Below, piece after piece: positions 43,431 to 53,415 of a stretch of 64,000 nucleotides of DNA; the stretch's first letter is position 1; the number at the start of each line of letters is the position of its first letter. The DNA lies in NCBI GenBank assembly GCA_951640195.1, contig OX621171.1:1116001-1180000 (forward strand), written 5' to 3'. The notes beneath the pieces were generated by a model, which worked only from the letters and a program-made list of their open reading frames with translations, was not told the origin of the DNA and did not search any database. The stretch comes from Porpolomopsis calyptriformis (lineage: Eukaryota; Basidiomycota; Agaricomycetes; Agaricales; Hygrophoraceae). The position numbers and the translations under genes are program-made.

Positions 43431-45317
43431 GCCATGCTTCCTTTCATATTATTTGCCAATCAGTGTGCTATACCAATCTTTGAAGGATTATTTCCCGAAC
43501 CACATAACACAACAATTATGGAACTCCTTTTCATTGCGGCCCATTGGCATGGTTTGGCCAAGCTCCGTATGCACACGGATCTCACTCTGGACAAACTGGA
43601 TGACATTACAGTCTTGTTTGGCGTGAAACTATGTGAATTTGTGAGCAAGACCTGCCCCGAATTTACTACCCGTGAGCTTCGTCAAGAGGCTAATGCACGG
43701 ATACGCCGCCAAGCGGGGAAGAAAGGCCAACATTTGGGTAAAGGCTTGGAGCCAACGCCAGATTCTGGAGGTAGCCATTTGTCCCACTCCGCCACCTCAG
43801 CCCCCCAGCATCCCTGCTACATGCCCGGTCCTGGCGGTTCCCAAATCCTGATGTCCAATCTCGTCACTCCAACCGAGACCCCTCCCAAAACGCAAGGTCT
43901 TGGAGGTACCTGATTATCGAATCCCCCCACGCCACTACCCCAGACCACTGAACTCATTCAGCAACAAACCACCTCCCGATGTTTGAAATCCCTGAATCTG
44001 GATACATACAAGACTCACGCACTTAGTGATTATGCCGCCACTATACGAATGTATGGTACAACAGATTCGTATTCCACTGAGCTGGTGTGTACTTAGCTAC
44101 TATTCCTAACTTCACTACATTGACCATTCCTGCAGGGCAAGCTTGAACACTGCACGGCCAAAGCTCGATATACCTGCACAAGCTGAAAACAATTTGTAAA
44201 GGAAATGGCACAAATTGAGCGGCGCCAAACTCGAATTCGCGGGATTCAAGCACGAGTTGCTAAGGACAGGGAAAGCGGGGATCTGGAAGTGGCATGTACC
44301 CCGGATATGCACCACCACATTGGTAAATTGCAATGTCATCCTGAGCATATTGGGCTTTTTTTTCAGAAGCGCACCGGGGATCCTGCAATCAAGGTTAATT
44401 CGACATTGATGCTTCCGAGTTGCTAACTGGACTGATTTTAACAATGCAGGACTTCATCCCCAAGCTTAAAGAGCACCTCCTTCCCTGCCTTAAGGAGATG
44501 CTGCTGCAGGAAACTGCAATTTTGGACCCCAATCCTCTCAACCCATATCCCACTATGTCTTTTCTCAATAACGATTGGAACCATGTCTTGTTCAAGAACG
44601 ATCGCATGTACAAGCACAACCTGGCACGCTTCCACTACACAACCTATGATGTTCAACGTGGACAAGATGTTATCAACCCCAATACATCCCGTCATAACGT
44701 TATGGTGCTCGCTGATCCTGATAGTGTTTTCCTGTTCTGGTATGCTCAGGTACTTGGCATTTATCATGTCAACGTGATTTATGCTGGACCAGGGACTCTT
44801 GACTATTGTCCCCGGTGACTTGAATTCTTGTGGGTGCATTGGTACGAGAACACTGTTGCGATCCACAGTTGGGACAAATGTCGACTAGAGCGTGTCCAAT
44901 TTCCTCCAATGGCAAATGACGGCGCCTTTGGATTTATTGATCCACACCTTGTTCTACGAGCTTGCCATATAATTCCTGCATTTGCTGCAGGAAAACGCCA
45001 TCCTGATGGGGTTGGGCTCTCTCAGTGTGCCAAGGACATACATGACTGGCACTACTACTATGTGAATCGGTACACGATTTAACGAGAATTTGATTCAGTA
45101 CTTCTCAGACTTATTGACCTTAGATTCGTGGACCGTGACATGATCATGCGTTATTATTGGGGACTTGGCGTCGGCCATGTTTATGCTCACGGTTCGCTAC
45201 AGAGTTCTACCCCTGCCGAAAGACCTTCAGAAGATTCGGAGGCAATAGCATATTTGCAAGATGAAAATGACCCAGATGATGACGATGATGATTGGATTCC
45301 CACTGAGAATCTTGAGG

Positions 45318-46326
45318 TATCAGGTGAAGTATAAATACTTCACTTCTAGGACTACTGGAGTTATACGTCAATCAAGTAGGTCCTAGTTGTTCGGGGGAGA
45401 TGTGAGTTGATTGGGTAATGATCACTTCCTCCTTTGATGGGGCTTGAGTAATCCTTGGCTAGGATGTACAGATGAGCAGGCTATCCAAACTCAATGGATA
45501 GTATTGACTGGGAGAGCAAGAATGAAGTCAACGGCTGACTTAGAAGAATATGTATCACAGTGAGGTCTCTCCAATAAGGACTGAGACTTAGAGAATGTGA
45601 TGAATAAGCAGGGGCTGAAGTAAGATAAGATAGTCCTCGGTGGCTATCTTCAACTTACAGAAATACGTCACGGGGTGATTCCTAAGTTGGTTCTTAACGT
45701 AAGAGGGCTTAGGTGAAATCACACAGGGTATAAGCTTAATAGACTAGATTGGATTGGATGTATTGACTACAGACAAGTAGTATCAATAAGGGGTAGTACT
45801 AGGTACTGAGTACTAGGGGTGAGTTCAAGGGAAAAGGGGAAGAGTAGACTAGGGGGAGGGGAGTGGGGTAAAAGTGGGTTAAAAGTCAACTAAATGTGAA
45901 CTGAACTCCTCACTGGTGAAAAGGGGGCCCTTTATATATGTTTGAGAACAATGGGTAATGAGAACAATAGGAAATAAGAACAATGGACAAAAGAACAATG
46001 AGGAGTTTGAATTGTGACTCACTATGAGTCAGACAATGAGGAGAACAATGGGGAAGATTAATATGAGTCATAGTGACTCAGAGAACAATGGAGTGATGAC
46101 AGAACAATAGAGAAATGGGAAGAATGCTATTGTCCATGATAAGATAGCATAAGTAAAGATAGTAGTGTATCTTATCTGAGATAAGATAATGTGTGAAGGA
46201 CAGTGATATCTTATCTAAGATAAGATCAGATAAGATAAGATAAAGGATATTTGAGCTATGGATGCTACTTGCTGAATGCATGATCTTTGGTTAAGTTTGA
46301 TACCAAATCAGTTTGGGATCATGACA
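45318..46326 (-). repeat. 3' LTR of the 9.14-kb element
   Basis: 1,009 bp; on the plus strand it runs from TATCAGGTGAAG to GGATCATGACA. The element-sense 5' end is the usual TG, but the other end is TGATA and not CA. It contains a palindrome GTGAAGTATAAATACTTCAC near its end, seven AACAAT words and a GATA cluster. Confidence 0.9.
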
Positions 46327-46402
46327 TCTGCAGGGGACAAAGAAATTACAACTGCCCTCAGTTGATTCTTGTATATACAATGTCTATCGACCTAGTAATC
46401 TT

Positions 46403-46963
46403 TTATACAGACGAGGTCTCATATTCAGTACAGCAAGGGAAGAACCTTCCCAACCATCCATTCCAAGGTTCCTTCTTTTCCATCCTAGCATCTTTCCGAT
46501 CCACTACAAGCAAAATATCAACGTCTTCTCGCTCCAAATGTGCCTCCAACACCCAATACGATTTTGCGACGATCCAGACGCTAGTAATTATTGCTCGTCC
46601 TTGTCTTTGGACTTGGTTGCTTGGGTAGCGGAATTGAACTAGGGATCCCAGTTGAATAGGACCACCTTGAATGCGGCTGAGACGGAAAACAAACCCCTCC
46701 CAGTTGAGGGACTGAAAACCGCTTTGTAGTCGTTGAGCGGTAGCAAGTACAGTGGGGGTGGAGGTAGCTTGGGGTGGGGGATATGAGTGGTCTGGAAGAA
46801 TTAGGCCAGTTCTTGGCCCAGAGACATATATGGGGGGTGGCTGTTCGACTTCGACCGAGGCACGGAAAAGACGAGATTCGCGAAGGAGAGTGCATGTGGA
46901 TGAGTTGGCGGTGTCCTCATAGTTAGATTCGGGGATAGAAGTGAGGGAAGTGGATGACTGCAT
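46403..46963 (-). CDS. Accessory ORF a of the 9.14-kb element, 186 aa
   Basis: ATG at 46963 (MQSSTSLTSIPESNYEDTAN), stop at 46403. It sits between accessory ORF b and the 3' LTR on the element's coding strand. The front is Ser/Thr/Pro-rich. The second half is compact and hydrophobic (GGPIQLGSLVQFRYPSNQVQ; VWIVAKSYWVLEAHLEREDV; WNGWLGRFFPCC) and may form a small beta-rich domain. No known family recognised. It is open over its whole length, as expected for a young element. Confidence 0.55.
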   Translation of the reverse strand: MQSSTSLTSIPESNYEDTANSSTCTLLRESRLFRASVEVEQPPPIYVSGPRTGLILPDHSYPPPQATSTPTVLATAQRLQSGFQSLNWEGFVFRLSRIQGGPIQLGSLVQFRYPSNQVQRQGRAIITSVWIVAKSYWVLEAHLEREDVDILLVVDRKDARMEKKEPWNGWLGRFFPCCTEYETSSV

Positions 46964-47265
46964 TGTAATAAAAAAGAGTAAAGGCTGAGGGCAGTGTTGG
47001 ATAGCGGTGAGTGCGATATCGTGGCTTGTGAACTGAACCTGGTTTATAGGCACATAACTAGCCTGAGCTGAAATCTTAGTCAATCCTTTAACGATTCTGT
47101 CGCTTGTAGAGGGTTTACATATTTAATTATTTACCCAATGTCTCTCCTATTTACAGGGATTACTCCTAATAAGAGATTCTTTCTGTGACATTGTGGTAAA
47201 AAGAGTAAAAAGGACTATACAAAAATAAAACAAAGAATTGGCGGCACGTGTATGAGGAACAAATA

Positions 47266-47787
47266 CTACTCCCTATCTAAGGGTTCTTCCTCCATGGGGC
47301 CATTGGCACCAATGAGAGATGAAGGAGGGATAATGACATTGGGGGGAAGGGGGGGAATAGATGGGATGAACGCGCTTTGCCCATATGCTGTTACATACCT
47401 AGACTCCCAGTATGTAGCTTGATCCATCCAATACTCAATCATTTCCGCCCTTAAACGTAGCGCTAGCTCCTGCCCTACAAGTTTGCCATTGAGCTCAAAG
47501 AGCTCGCTCTCGAGCTTCCAAAGGTACATGTCTTGCTGATGTTGATCCCTAAGTAGGGTCGCGATGATTTCGTCCTTTGACGGATTAGCCGGTGCCTCAT
47601 CCATTGCAGGCATGAGGGTATAAAGGGGTTGGTGGGGGTTATGGCAATCGTAGGCAGTGAGAGGTGGGGGCAGCAGTACGTGTGTCGTAGGTGGGGGGAG
47701 GTTGCTAGATGTGGCTTGGTTGTTCGGGTTTGCCTGGTCCCAGTTGAACCATTGGCGTTGTGCTTCAGCGGAATAGGGTGTCAACAT
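47266..47787 (-). CDS. Accessory ORF b of the 9.14-kb element, 173 aa (Pro-rich, coiled coil)
   Basis: ATG at 47787 (MLTPYSAEAQRQWFNWDQAN), stop at 47266. A Pro-rich front is followed by a helical core (DEIIATLLRDQHQQDMYLWK; LFELNGKLVGQELALRLRAE), the motif YWMDQATYWESRY, and a Pro-rich end (IPSIPPLPPNVIIPPSSL) with an acidic tail. The layout and the LN-x-x-L...YW-x-x-QA-x-YWE motif match the accessory ORF of the 6.67-kb Ty3 family (33224-33802) and its fossil at 48900-49481. That points to a shared accessory protein of unknown role. It is intact. Confidence 0.6.
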   Translation of the reverse strand: MLTPYSAEAQRQWFNWDQANPNNQATSSNLPPPTTHVLLPPPLTAYDCHNPHQPLYTLMPAMDEAPANPSKDEIIATLLRDQHQQDMYLWKLESELFELNGKLVGQELALRLRAEMIEYWMDQATYWESRYVTAYGQSAFIPSIPPLPPNVIIPPSSLIGANGPMEEEPLDRE

Positions 47788-47934
47788 GATGAGCGGTTTG
47801 ATTTCGAGTGGAGGGGAGGGACTTTGCAGCAGGAGGTAGCTTGTCGTCGTCTAGATTGAAGGAAAGTAATAAGCGAGTGTGGGGGCATGCAGTTTACATC
47901 AGGTGGCTAGATCTGATCGACGATTAAGTCTTGA

Positions 47935-48717
47935 TTAGGAAGTCTCATTACTTAAACTTCCCATTTCAATATCAGTGTCCAGATCGCTGGGTTCTGATTG
48001 ATGATCGGAGTCCTCGGAAGCTGTTTGCCCATCGGCAATCTCATCATCATGGGATAATCTATATAGGGTAGGGCTATCTCGATAGACGTAGGGGAGTAAG
48101 CGGAATGCAGCATAACGTTCCGCATGTTCGGCTCCATCCAGTTCCTGGAGGATGTAGGCTCCTCTTGTTGTTCTCTTGGCTACCTTATATGGGCCAAGGT
48201 ACCTTGGTTCTGTCTTGAGCCTTCCTAAGGTAGATTCTAATCGGCTATTTCTGACAAGGACTAGTTCTCCTGGTCTATAATATCTTCTGATGAGACGCTT
48301 CCTGAAACGGTGTTCAAACTGTTGCTTAGACTTGAAACGAGCTTTCTTTAGAGTTTCAGCAGCTTTGTCAATATCTTCTTGACATCGTTCTAGCTGTCTA
48401 ATCCTCAGGGCAAGGAGATCAGAGGTTGATAATCCTGATTGGAAACCCTCAACCATGAAGGTAGCTTCTGCAAGATCAAAGGGTAATAAGGGATGCATTC
48501 CATGAAGGAGATAATATGGGGAATATCCTGTAACACTACTGACTGTAACTCGGTCAGCAAAGGCTGCTATCTCCACCTGTTTGTGCCAGTTTCTGATCCT
48601 TCCAAATTTATCTTTGTCACTTGACTTGACGATAGCCTCTCATAACGTGAAGTGACCACATTCCACAACTCCATTAGCATGCTTGTTATATGGGGAGATC
48701 CAAACTTGGGGTATATT
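47935..48717 (-). pseudogene. Integrase C-terminal part of the 9.14-kb element
   Basis: Read from 48717: ISPYNKHANGVVECGHFTL (the end of the integrase core, usually xxxANGxxER), a TGA-type stop near 48640, then an open frame 48576-47935 with SSVTGYSPYYLLHGMHPLLP, RFRKRLIRRYYRPGELVLVR, LGPYKVAKRTTRGAYILQEL and an acidic tail. The front of the integrase, RT and RNase H are missing; the sequence joins the fossil Ty3 piece at 48718. It cannot integrate DNA alone. Confidence 0.8.
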
Positions 48718-49905
48718 CAGTCTCTGTATATACATTGGTAAAGTAGAAGGGTAAACGGATAAGAGACTAATCATGTCTGACTAAAAAGAAAAAGAAAAAT
48801 ACATCCGTGATATACACCCACACTAAAAGGAAATTTATCCTGAAATTCGAGATGGCATTTGAGAGAGTTGATAGGTGCAGAAGAGGGGAAGGACTAGGAT
48901 TAGTCCTTGTTGGGAATAGTTGTTGACAGGGAAGTAATGTCAACTGGGGAAAGAAAGTCGTCATCGGGGATGGTGATGGGGTTCGACGATGAACCAGTAG
49001 GGACAATGAGTGGACTGGGGAAAATGGGTGGAGCAGGAGAATTGAGATGGGGAAGTACCTTTGCAACTTCCTTGTGTTTCGCCTCCCAATATTTGGCTTG
49101 TTCTCTCCAGTGTTGGCTCACTCTTCTCTCTTGGTCTAACTCTGACCACTGATTATACAACTCCTCGTTCAACCTTACGATCTCAGCCTTGTGATAGTCA
49201 ACATCTTTCTTTAATGACTCGATGATTTGCTCGGGAGGGATAGGTGGTGCATTGATTTCTTCAGGCCAAACGGAGAGGGCCCGGTTTCGCGCGCGGCGGT
49301 TATGCTGCCAGAGTTGTCCAACAAGCTCGGCTTCACTGTAGGCTGATGAGGTGGAAGCCAGTGGTGGGGGAGCGTAATGAAGGGGCTGTTGTTCAGTGGA
49401 CATGTGAGAAGTTCGTGGTGGGCGACCACTAGTGGACTTGCGAGCAGTTTGGGAGTGGTGTTGGATACGTTCTGCAGGCATAGCAAATGGTTGATATTGA
49501 GGAGTAGAATGGAGATGGTGGCGATTATAAAGACTAGTCGGAGTTGGAAAAGGGGTGATAAAAGCGAAAAATGTAAACGAGGGGAGCTGATACCATGAAA
49601 GAGTGATTAAATCGCTGTTTGAATTAATTGTTTATATTCTAGAATTTGTTCTTTCATGTGAAGGAGGTTCTTCTTCAGTTCCCAGCTTGCTTCTTCGATG
49701 GGATAGCTGACCCATTTGACCAAATACATATAATGTTGAGTAAACCTGTGGTGCTGAAGAATTTGTTTGACCTTATATTCTTCTTTCTCTTGGAGGTGGG
49801 TGGAGATTATCATCCACTTCTTCTGGATGGAGATCCGTGTTAATATTAGTGGGTCTTAGGAGTGAAACATAAAAGGCATCATGGATTTTTCAGGAGATAG
49901 GGAGG
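48718..49905 (-). mobile_element. Fossil piece of the 6.67-kb Ty3 family inside the 9.14-kb element
   Basis: It holds the end of a 370-bp-type LTR (48718-48814), an accessory ORF (49481-48900, intact, 193 residues, WREQAKYWEAKHKEV) and a chromodomain (49813-49607, YLVKWVSYPIEEASWELK). Compared with the complete element, most differences are C/T or G/A, and many CpG sites became TpG or CpA. It stops abruptly at both ends without a target duplication, so it is a recombined or truncated segment and not a clean insertion. Confidence 0.8.
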
Positions 49906-49986
49906 GCTAAGCATAAAGGTGGGTATCTTAGTGCAGGGGACAAAGTAAGTGGATTTTGCATATGGGAGAGGGAGTTGGCTGTAGGT

Positions 49987-50598
49987 TTAATCCTGAGGAT
50001 AAACCTGAAGGCCTCTGGTGTTGAAGTAAGGACCAAAGTATCCTTCATTAAACAGATCTGAGATAAGGGAGGGGTTACAAAATTCTATGTTAAGAACTGC
50101 ATTAATTGCATCAGCAAGAAGTAGTCTGTTTGCTGCTTGAAATATAGCAGCTGAATACAAAAAAAACTCTGCTTTTTCTTCTGAGAGCAATGGGTTACAG
50201 ACAGCTCTCTCCTGCTCAACAGGAAAAACAAATGGACTAGGATAAGGGCACCAAGGCATCTGGTATAGGGTGCATAAGTCTTCTTTCCTCCAATGAGGAA
50301 ACAGTTGGCTGTGGTATAGAAAGTAATAGTGGGCTGGGTTACTGAGGGGTCCCCAGTCAATGTGCACTAGGAGCAGGAGGATCTTGGGGGAAAAGGGGGG
50401 TGGTAAAAAAGGTGTCACATAGATGTAGGGAGTGCTTTGGGATGTAGACTGGGCATGAGGCATCATTTTCAGCGGTAACGATTGCCTCTTTGGAATATAT
50501 TTTGGACTTATATGCTTATTGGGAACAATGGTGGCATCTTTAAAAATAGAATTCCTATTGTTAGTAACTAATTCAGTCAGATATGCGCTAAAAAACAA
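49987..50598 (-). CDS. Second ORF of the 9.14-kb element (unassigned)
   Basis: An open frame that starts 12 bp after the gag-protease stop. Its front (50598-50500) resembles linker sequence. The later part (LFPHWRKEDLCTLYQMPWCP; VEQERAVCNPLLSEEKAEFF; AANRLLLADAINAVLNI) looks like a folded, helical domain. No known domain recognised; no RT motif is present. It may be the first part of the element's former pol or an accessory protein. Confidence 0.4.
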   Translation of the reverse strand: MFFSAYLTELVTNNRNSIFKDATIVPNKHISPKYIPKRQSLPLKMMPHAQSTSQSTPYIYVTPFLPPPFSPKILLLLVHIDWGPLSNPAHYYFLYHSQLFPHWRKEDLCTLYQMPWCPYPSPFVFPVEQERAVCNPLLSEEKAEFFLYSAAIFQAANRLLLADAINAVLNIEFCNPSLISDLFNEGYFGPYFNTRGLQVYPQD

Positions 50599-50610
50599 TA
50601 AACCTCCGTC

Positions 50611-53304
50611 TCAGAGTCTGTTTTTCGGAGGATTTGTAATACCCATAATAGGATATATCACGTCTGAGCTCGAATTCTTATTGTTCTCTGTCAGTCCCGA
50701 GGTTACAGTTGGTACCGACACTTTTGGAAGTAAGTTCGAGCGGAGCTTAGAACTCGCAGGCCCATCGACGGCTGGGCTTGAACTACTTCCAGTGGCCGTA
50801 TTAGTAAGTGCAGCACATACTGCTACCTCAGGCCTAACAAGTGGGCTTGGATTAATGTGGTACCCTAAGGAGGGAACCTGAGGGGCTACAAATATCTCAT
50901 ATTTGGCCTCTGGATTCTTTGGGTGCTTGAACAAGAGGTAAGTTCCCTCTGTTCTTTCATCAATGGTAACTAGATTATCACGTAGCCATGGGCGTCCAAG
51001 TAACAAATCAAAGGGGACTGACTCCCCAATAAAGAGATTGGCATAGGTAGTAATACCTCCACAGGTTAATGGGACATTAGATACCAATCCAGCAAGGGTT
51101 CCTACACCTCCATTAGCATCATTCATAACTAACGTCTTAGTTAGGTCCCTAGGTCTCTGAAGGATTAATTTCCATGCATCCTTACTAACCACATTCAATT
51201 GGGATCCTGTGTCAATGATAGCAGATACAGGGCGCTTATCACATTCAACCTGGAGCTTGATCAGTTCCTCTCTGTCTCTAGTGAGAAAGGAAGTAGCTAA
51301 AACAGCAGTCTTCACATGCTTCCTTTTGATCATTTCTGAGAGTTTATCAGATATTTCCTTGGATGATCCCAGGACTTCTCTGACTTTCAGGGTAACTGAT
51401 GTATCAAGAATCTGATTAACTACCTGGTTGTCACCAATTGTAGAGGATATCTCTGATTGACGTACTGGAGATTTAGTAGAGACTTGGGGTGCTAATTCTG
51501 TGGTATCTTGGGGTAGGGGTGCAGTCTGTTTAGCTCTGGATTTTCTAGTTATATCCTTCATGTCAATATCTTTATTAATTTCTGTGGGAGGAATTCGTTT
51601 AACTCTAGCATCAATAGGTGTAGGCAGTGCCTTAATAAAGTCTTTGTCGTGATGAGGCTTCAGTACCTCAGTTGGGAGATGAGTTTGGAATCGTAAGGGG
51701 GCAGCTTTAGGTGTAGTGCTTGGGAATGGGTGAGAACCTTGGGTAGCAGCTGTGCTTTCTTTCCCTTTGGTTCTAGACTTTATAGGGGGATAGACTCCAT
51801 CAAATACTTCCTTCCTAGCTGTAGTAATCTTGTGAGGGACTCTGTCTGCTGCCATAACTTGTACATCCTCATCCTGGACTTCTGGCTCATACTCAGTGGC
51901 TGGGATTACATATACACCTGAATCATCTTTTTCAAACTCAGGTTCTGATAGGTAGTAATCTGAGCAATCACTTTGCAGAGTAAGGAAATGAGTCTGGATG
52001 GGCTTAGTCTTGTCTTGAGTGAGTCTTGCTACAGCTTGGATAAAGGTCTCTTCAGGGAGTCGACAAATAAAAGCACCATTCTTGAATACTAGCTTCCTAT
52101 TTGCATCACGTATAAGTGTGCCTGAAGCAATGAGTTCATCAATCTTGGGACAACTAGACATTCCATGTCCTTTACTTCCACAACCATAACAGGTGATTGT
52201 GTCTCTAGTATTCCTGGGACTAGTATTGGATATAGGGAATGTGTTTGAAGAGGGAAGCATAGAAGATCTTGGTGAAGATACTCGAAGAGTAGGTGGTTTG
52301 ATACACCTAGCTATATCAGGATCAAGTTTGAGGGCTTTATAGTAGGCAAGTCCATAGCGTAAATCATCTAGGGAGAGTTTTCCCATCTCTTTGACAAGAG
52401 ATTCTACTTCATCTTGGACTGGAGTAGTAGACTTGCTAGATGCCTTCTTACCCTTGTGATCTTCTTTCTTCTGACTGGTCTTCTTCGAGGGTTTCTTGAG
52501 ATCTTCATCATCAGAATCCCATCTGCTCTTATGGGACTTCTTACCATTATTCTTCTTCTTCCTTCTAGGTCTCCTTTCGACTTCACTTTCTTCATCAAAT
52601 GATGAAGAGTTATCACTAGATGTGTCTGACTCTGTTTCATCATCCCTTCCAGGAATATCTGAGTCAGAGTCAGCTAGGTTGATATCAAACCGATTACGTT
52701 CAAATAACACTTCAGCTACTTTGATTACTTTCTTCATAGGGAATGGGGAAGTAACATCCAGAGGGGTGGTTCCAGAAGCATTAATAAGTCTGGCTTCAAT
52801 CACCTGTCTGAGAGTCTTGTTAATTCCATTCCAGAAATAAGCAGCTTGTTCGTCTTCTGAGATTCTCTGCTTGGCTTGTAGCCATCCTGCAATAGTGATG
52901 AATCTTCTTTCATACTTCTTCCAATGTGTTAATGAATGGATTTGCCTAGTCTTCCACTTACGAGTGAAAGAGAGGAGGTCTTTGACAATGTATCGAGTTT
53001 CCTTTAAGGCAGCATCATAGTACCTATTGAGATCAGCTTCCAGCTTGGGCCAATCATTGGTCCTATAGCTTTCAAGGGCTTCAATTAACTGGACTACTTT
53101 ACTAGAACAGTAGTCAATGAGGTGTTCACCCTTCTCCACATCAGGTACATTGTAAACTTTACATAACTGATTAAAGTGTCTGAGGAAGCGCTTGATCTGT
53201 TCATGGCTTCCACTGAACTTAGATGGAGCAGACTTCTGTCCCAGAAGGGGCATCATGTCTGGGGTGCGTGTAAACTGAGATTGGACTTGAGACTGTCCAG
53301 ACAT
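50611..53304 (-). CDS. gag-protease polyprotein of the 9.14-kb element, 897 aa
   Basis: ATG at 53304 (MSGQSQVQSQFTRTPDMMPL), a single open frame to TAG/TAA near 50611. Order: Gag capsid-like helical region (APSKFSGSHEQIKRFLRHFN; HSLTHWKKYERRF, residues about 25-190), an acidic/basic charged linker (DSDSDIPGRDDETESDTSS; RRPRRKKKNNGKK), a CCHC knuckle (CYGCGSKGHGMSSC, about residue 375) and a retropepsin (AIIDTGSQLNVVSKDAW, about residue 715, with LLLGRPWL as the flap-end motif). It would form the virus-like particle and process itself. It is intact, which fits the near-identical LTRs. No RT follows in frame. Confidence 0.85.
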   Translation of the reverse strand: MSGQSQVQSQFTRTPDMMPLLGQKSAPSKFSGSHEQIKRFLRHFNQLCKVYNVPDVEKGEHLIDYCSSKVVQLIEALESYRTNDWPKLEADLNRYYDAALKETRYIVKDLLSFTRKWKTRQIHSLTHWKKYERRFITIAGWLQAKQRISEDEQAAYFWNGINKTLRQVIEARLINASGTTPLDVTSPFPMKKVIKVAEVLFERNRFDINLADSDSDIPGRDDETESDTSSDNSSSFDEESEVERRPRRKKKNNGKKSHKSRWDSDDEDLKKPSKKTSQKKEDHKGKKASSKSTTPVQDEVESLVKEMGKLSLDDLRYGLAYYKALKLDPDIARCIKPPTLRVSSPRSSMLPSSNTFPISNTSPRNTRDTITCYGCGSKGHGMSSCPKIDELIASGTLIRDANRKLVFKNGAFICRLPEETFIQAVARLTQDKTKPIQTHFLTLQSDCSDYYLSEPEFEKDDSGVYVIPATEYEPEVQDEDVQVMAADRVPHKITTARKEVFDGVYPPIKSRTKGKESTAATQGSHPFPSTTPKAAPLRFQTHLPTEVLKPHHDKDFIKALPTPIDARVKRIPPTEINKDIDMKDITRKSRAKQTAPLPQDTTELAPQVSTKSPVRQSEISSTIGDNQVVNQILDTSVTLKVREVLGSSKEISDKLSEMIKRKHVKTAVLATSFLTRDREELIKLQVECDKRPVSAIIDTGSQLNVVSKDAWKLILQRPRDLTKTLVMNDANGGVGTLAGLVSNVPLTCGGITTYANLFIGESVPFDLLLGRPWLRDNLVTIDERTEGTYLLFKHPKNPEAKYEIFVAPQVPSLGYHINPSPLVRPEVAVCAALTNTATGSSSSPAVDGPASSKLRSNLLPKVSVPTVTSGLTENNKNSSSDVIYPIMGITNPPKNRL

Positions 53305-53415
53305 AGTAAGTGTTGAATACTAAGTTGGGAGTTATGTTGATGAGTGGGGTCTAAATAAGTTGGGGAGTGAGATTACAATCAATCACAATCACCCCTCGCG
53401 GTGGGCTCCAAATTA

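Larger units (their letters stand above)
40453..45313 (+). pseudogene. Plavaka-type transposase gene, copy 2 (main part)
   Basis: The ATG at 40453 gives MNLPNSRPYHEECHCGCSF and a C2H2-type finger ending KHQRTCPKSKK; a run of seven A at 40557-40563 causes a frame change. Then RRSNRRLPQRFRDLLPQPPP, YPYPNHSSFQLGDWYWNHRV, DMGEEWLDEDAGWTKTP and the FHYKPYELYW block (about 41550). After the 573-bp insertion come LYTSPAFGQAHRELQESPAK, ALMFWSDAMHLASF, CKPSCHLCSHVAYFQK, GGKGPSDAFMTHCQHEFLHA, GMCPCPHCLIPISHLHN, GFNLFPIFIINLLHEFELSI and HWHGLAKLRMHTDLTLDKLD. Last are DFIPKLKEHLLPC, YKHNLARFHYTTYDVQRGQD, GAFGFIDPHLVLRACHIIPA and the acidic DDDDDDW end. These blocks match Plavaka proteins. Stops (for example in DNQC*NKV near 42925) and frame changes show decay. 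The C-terminus continues at 54457. Confidence 0.8.

Noticed and set aside
50519..52840. Plus-strand frames of 62-120 codons over the gag-protease gene
   Set aside because: They are antisense shadows of the intact 897-codon frame with capsid, zinc knuckle and retropepsin motifs.
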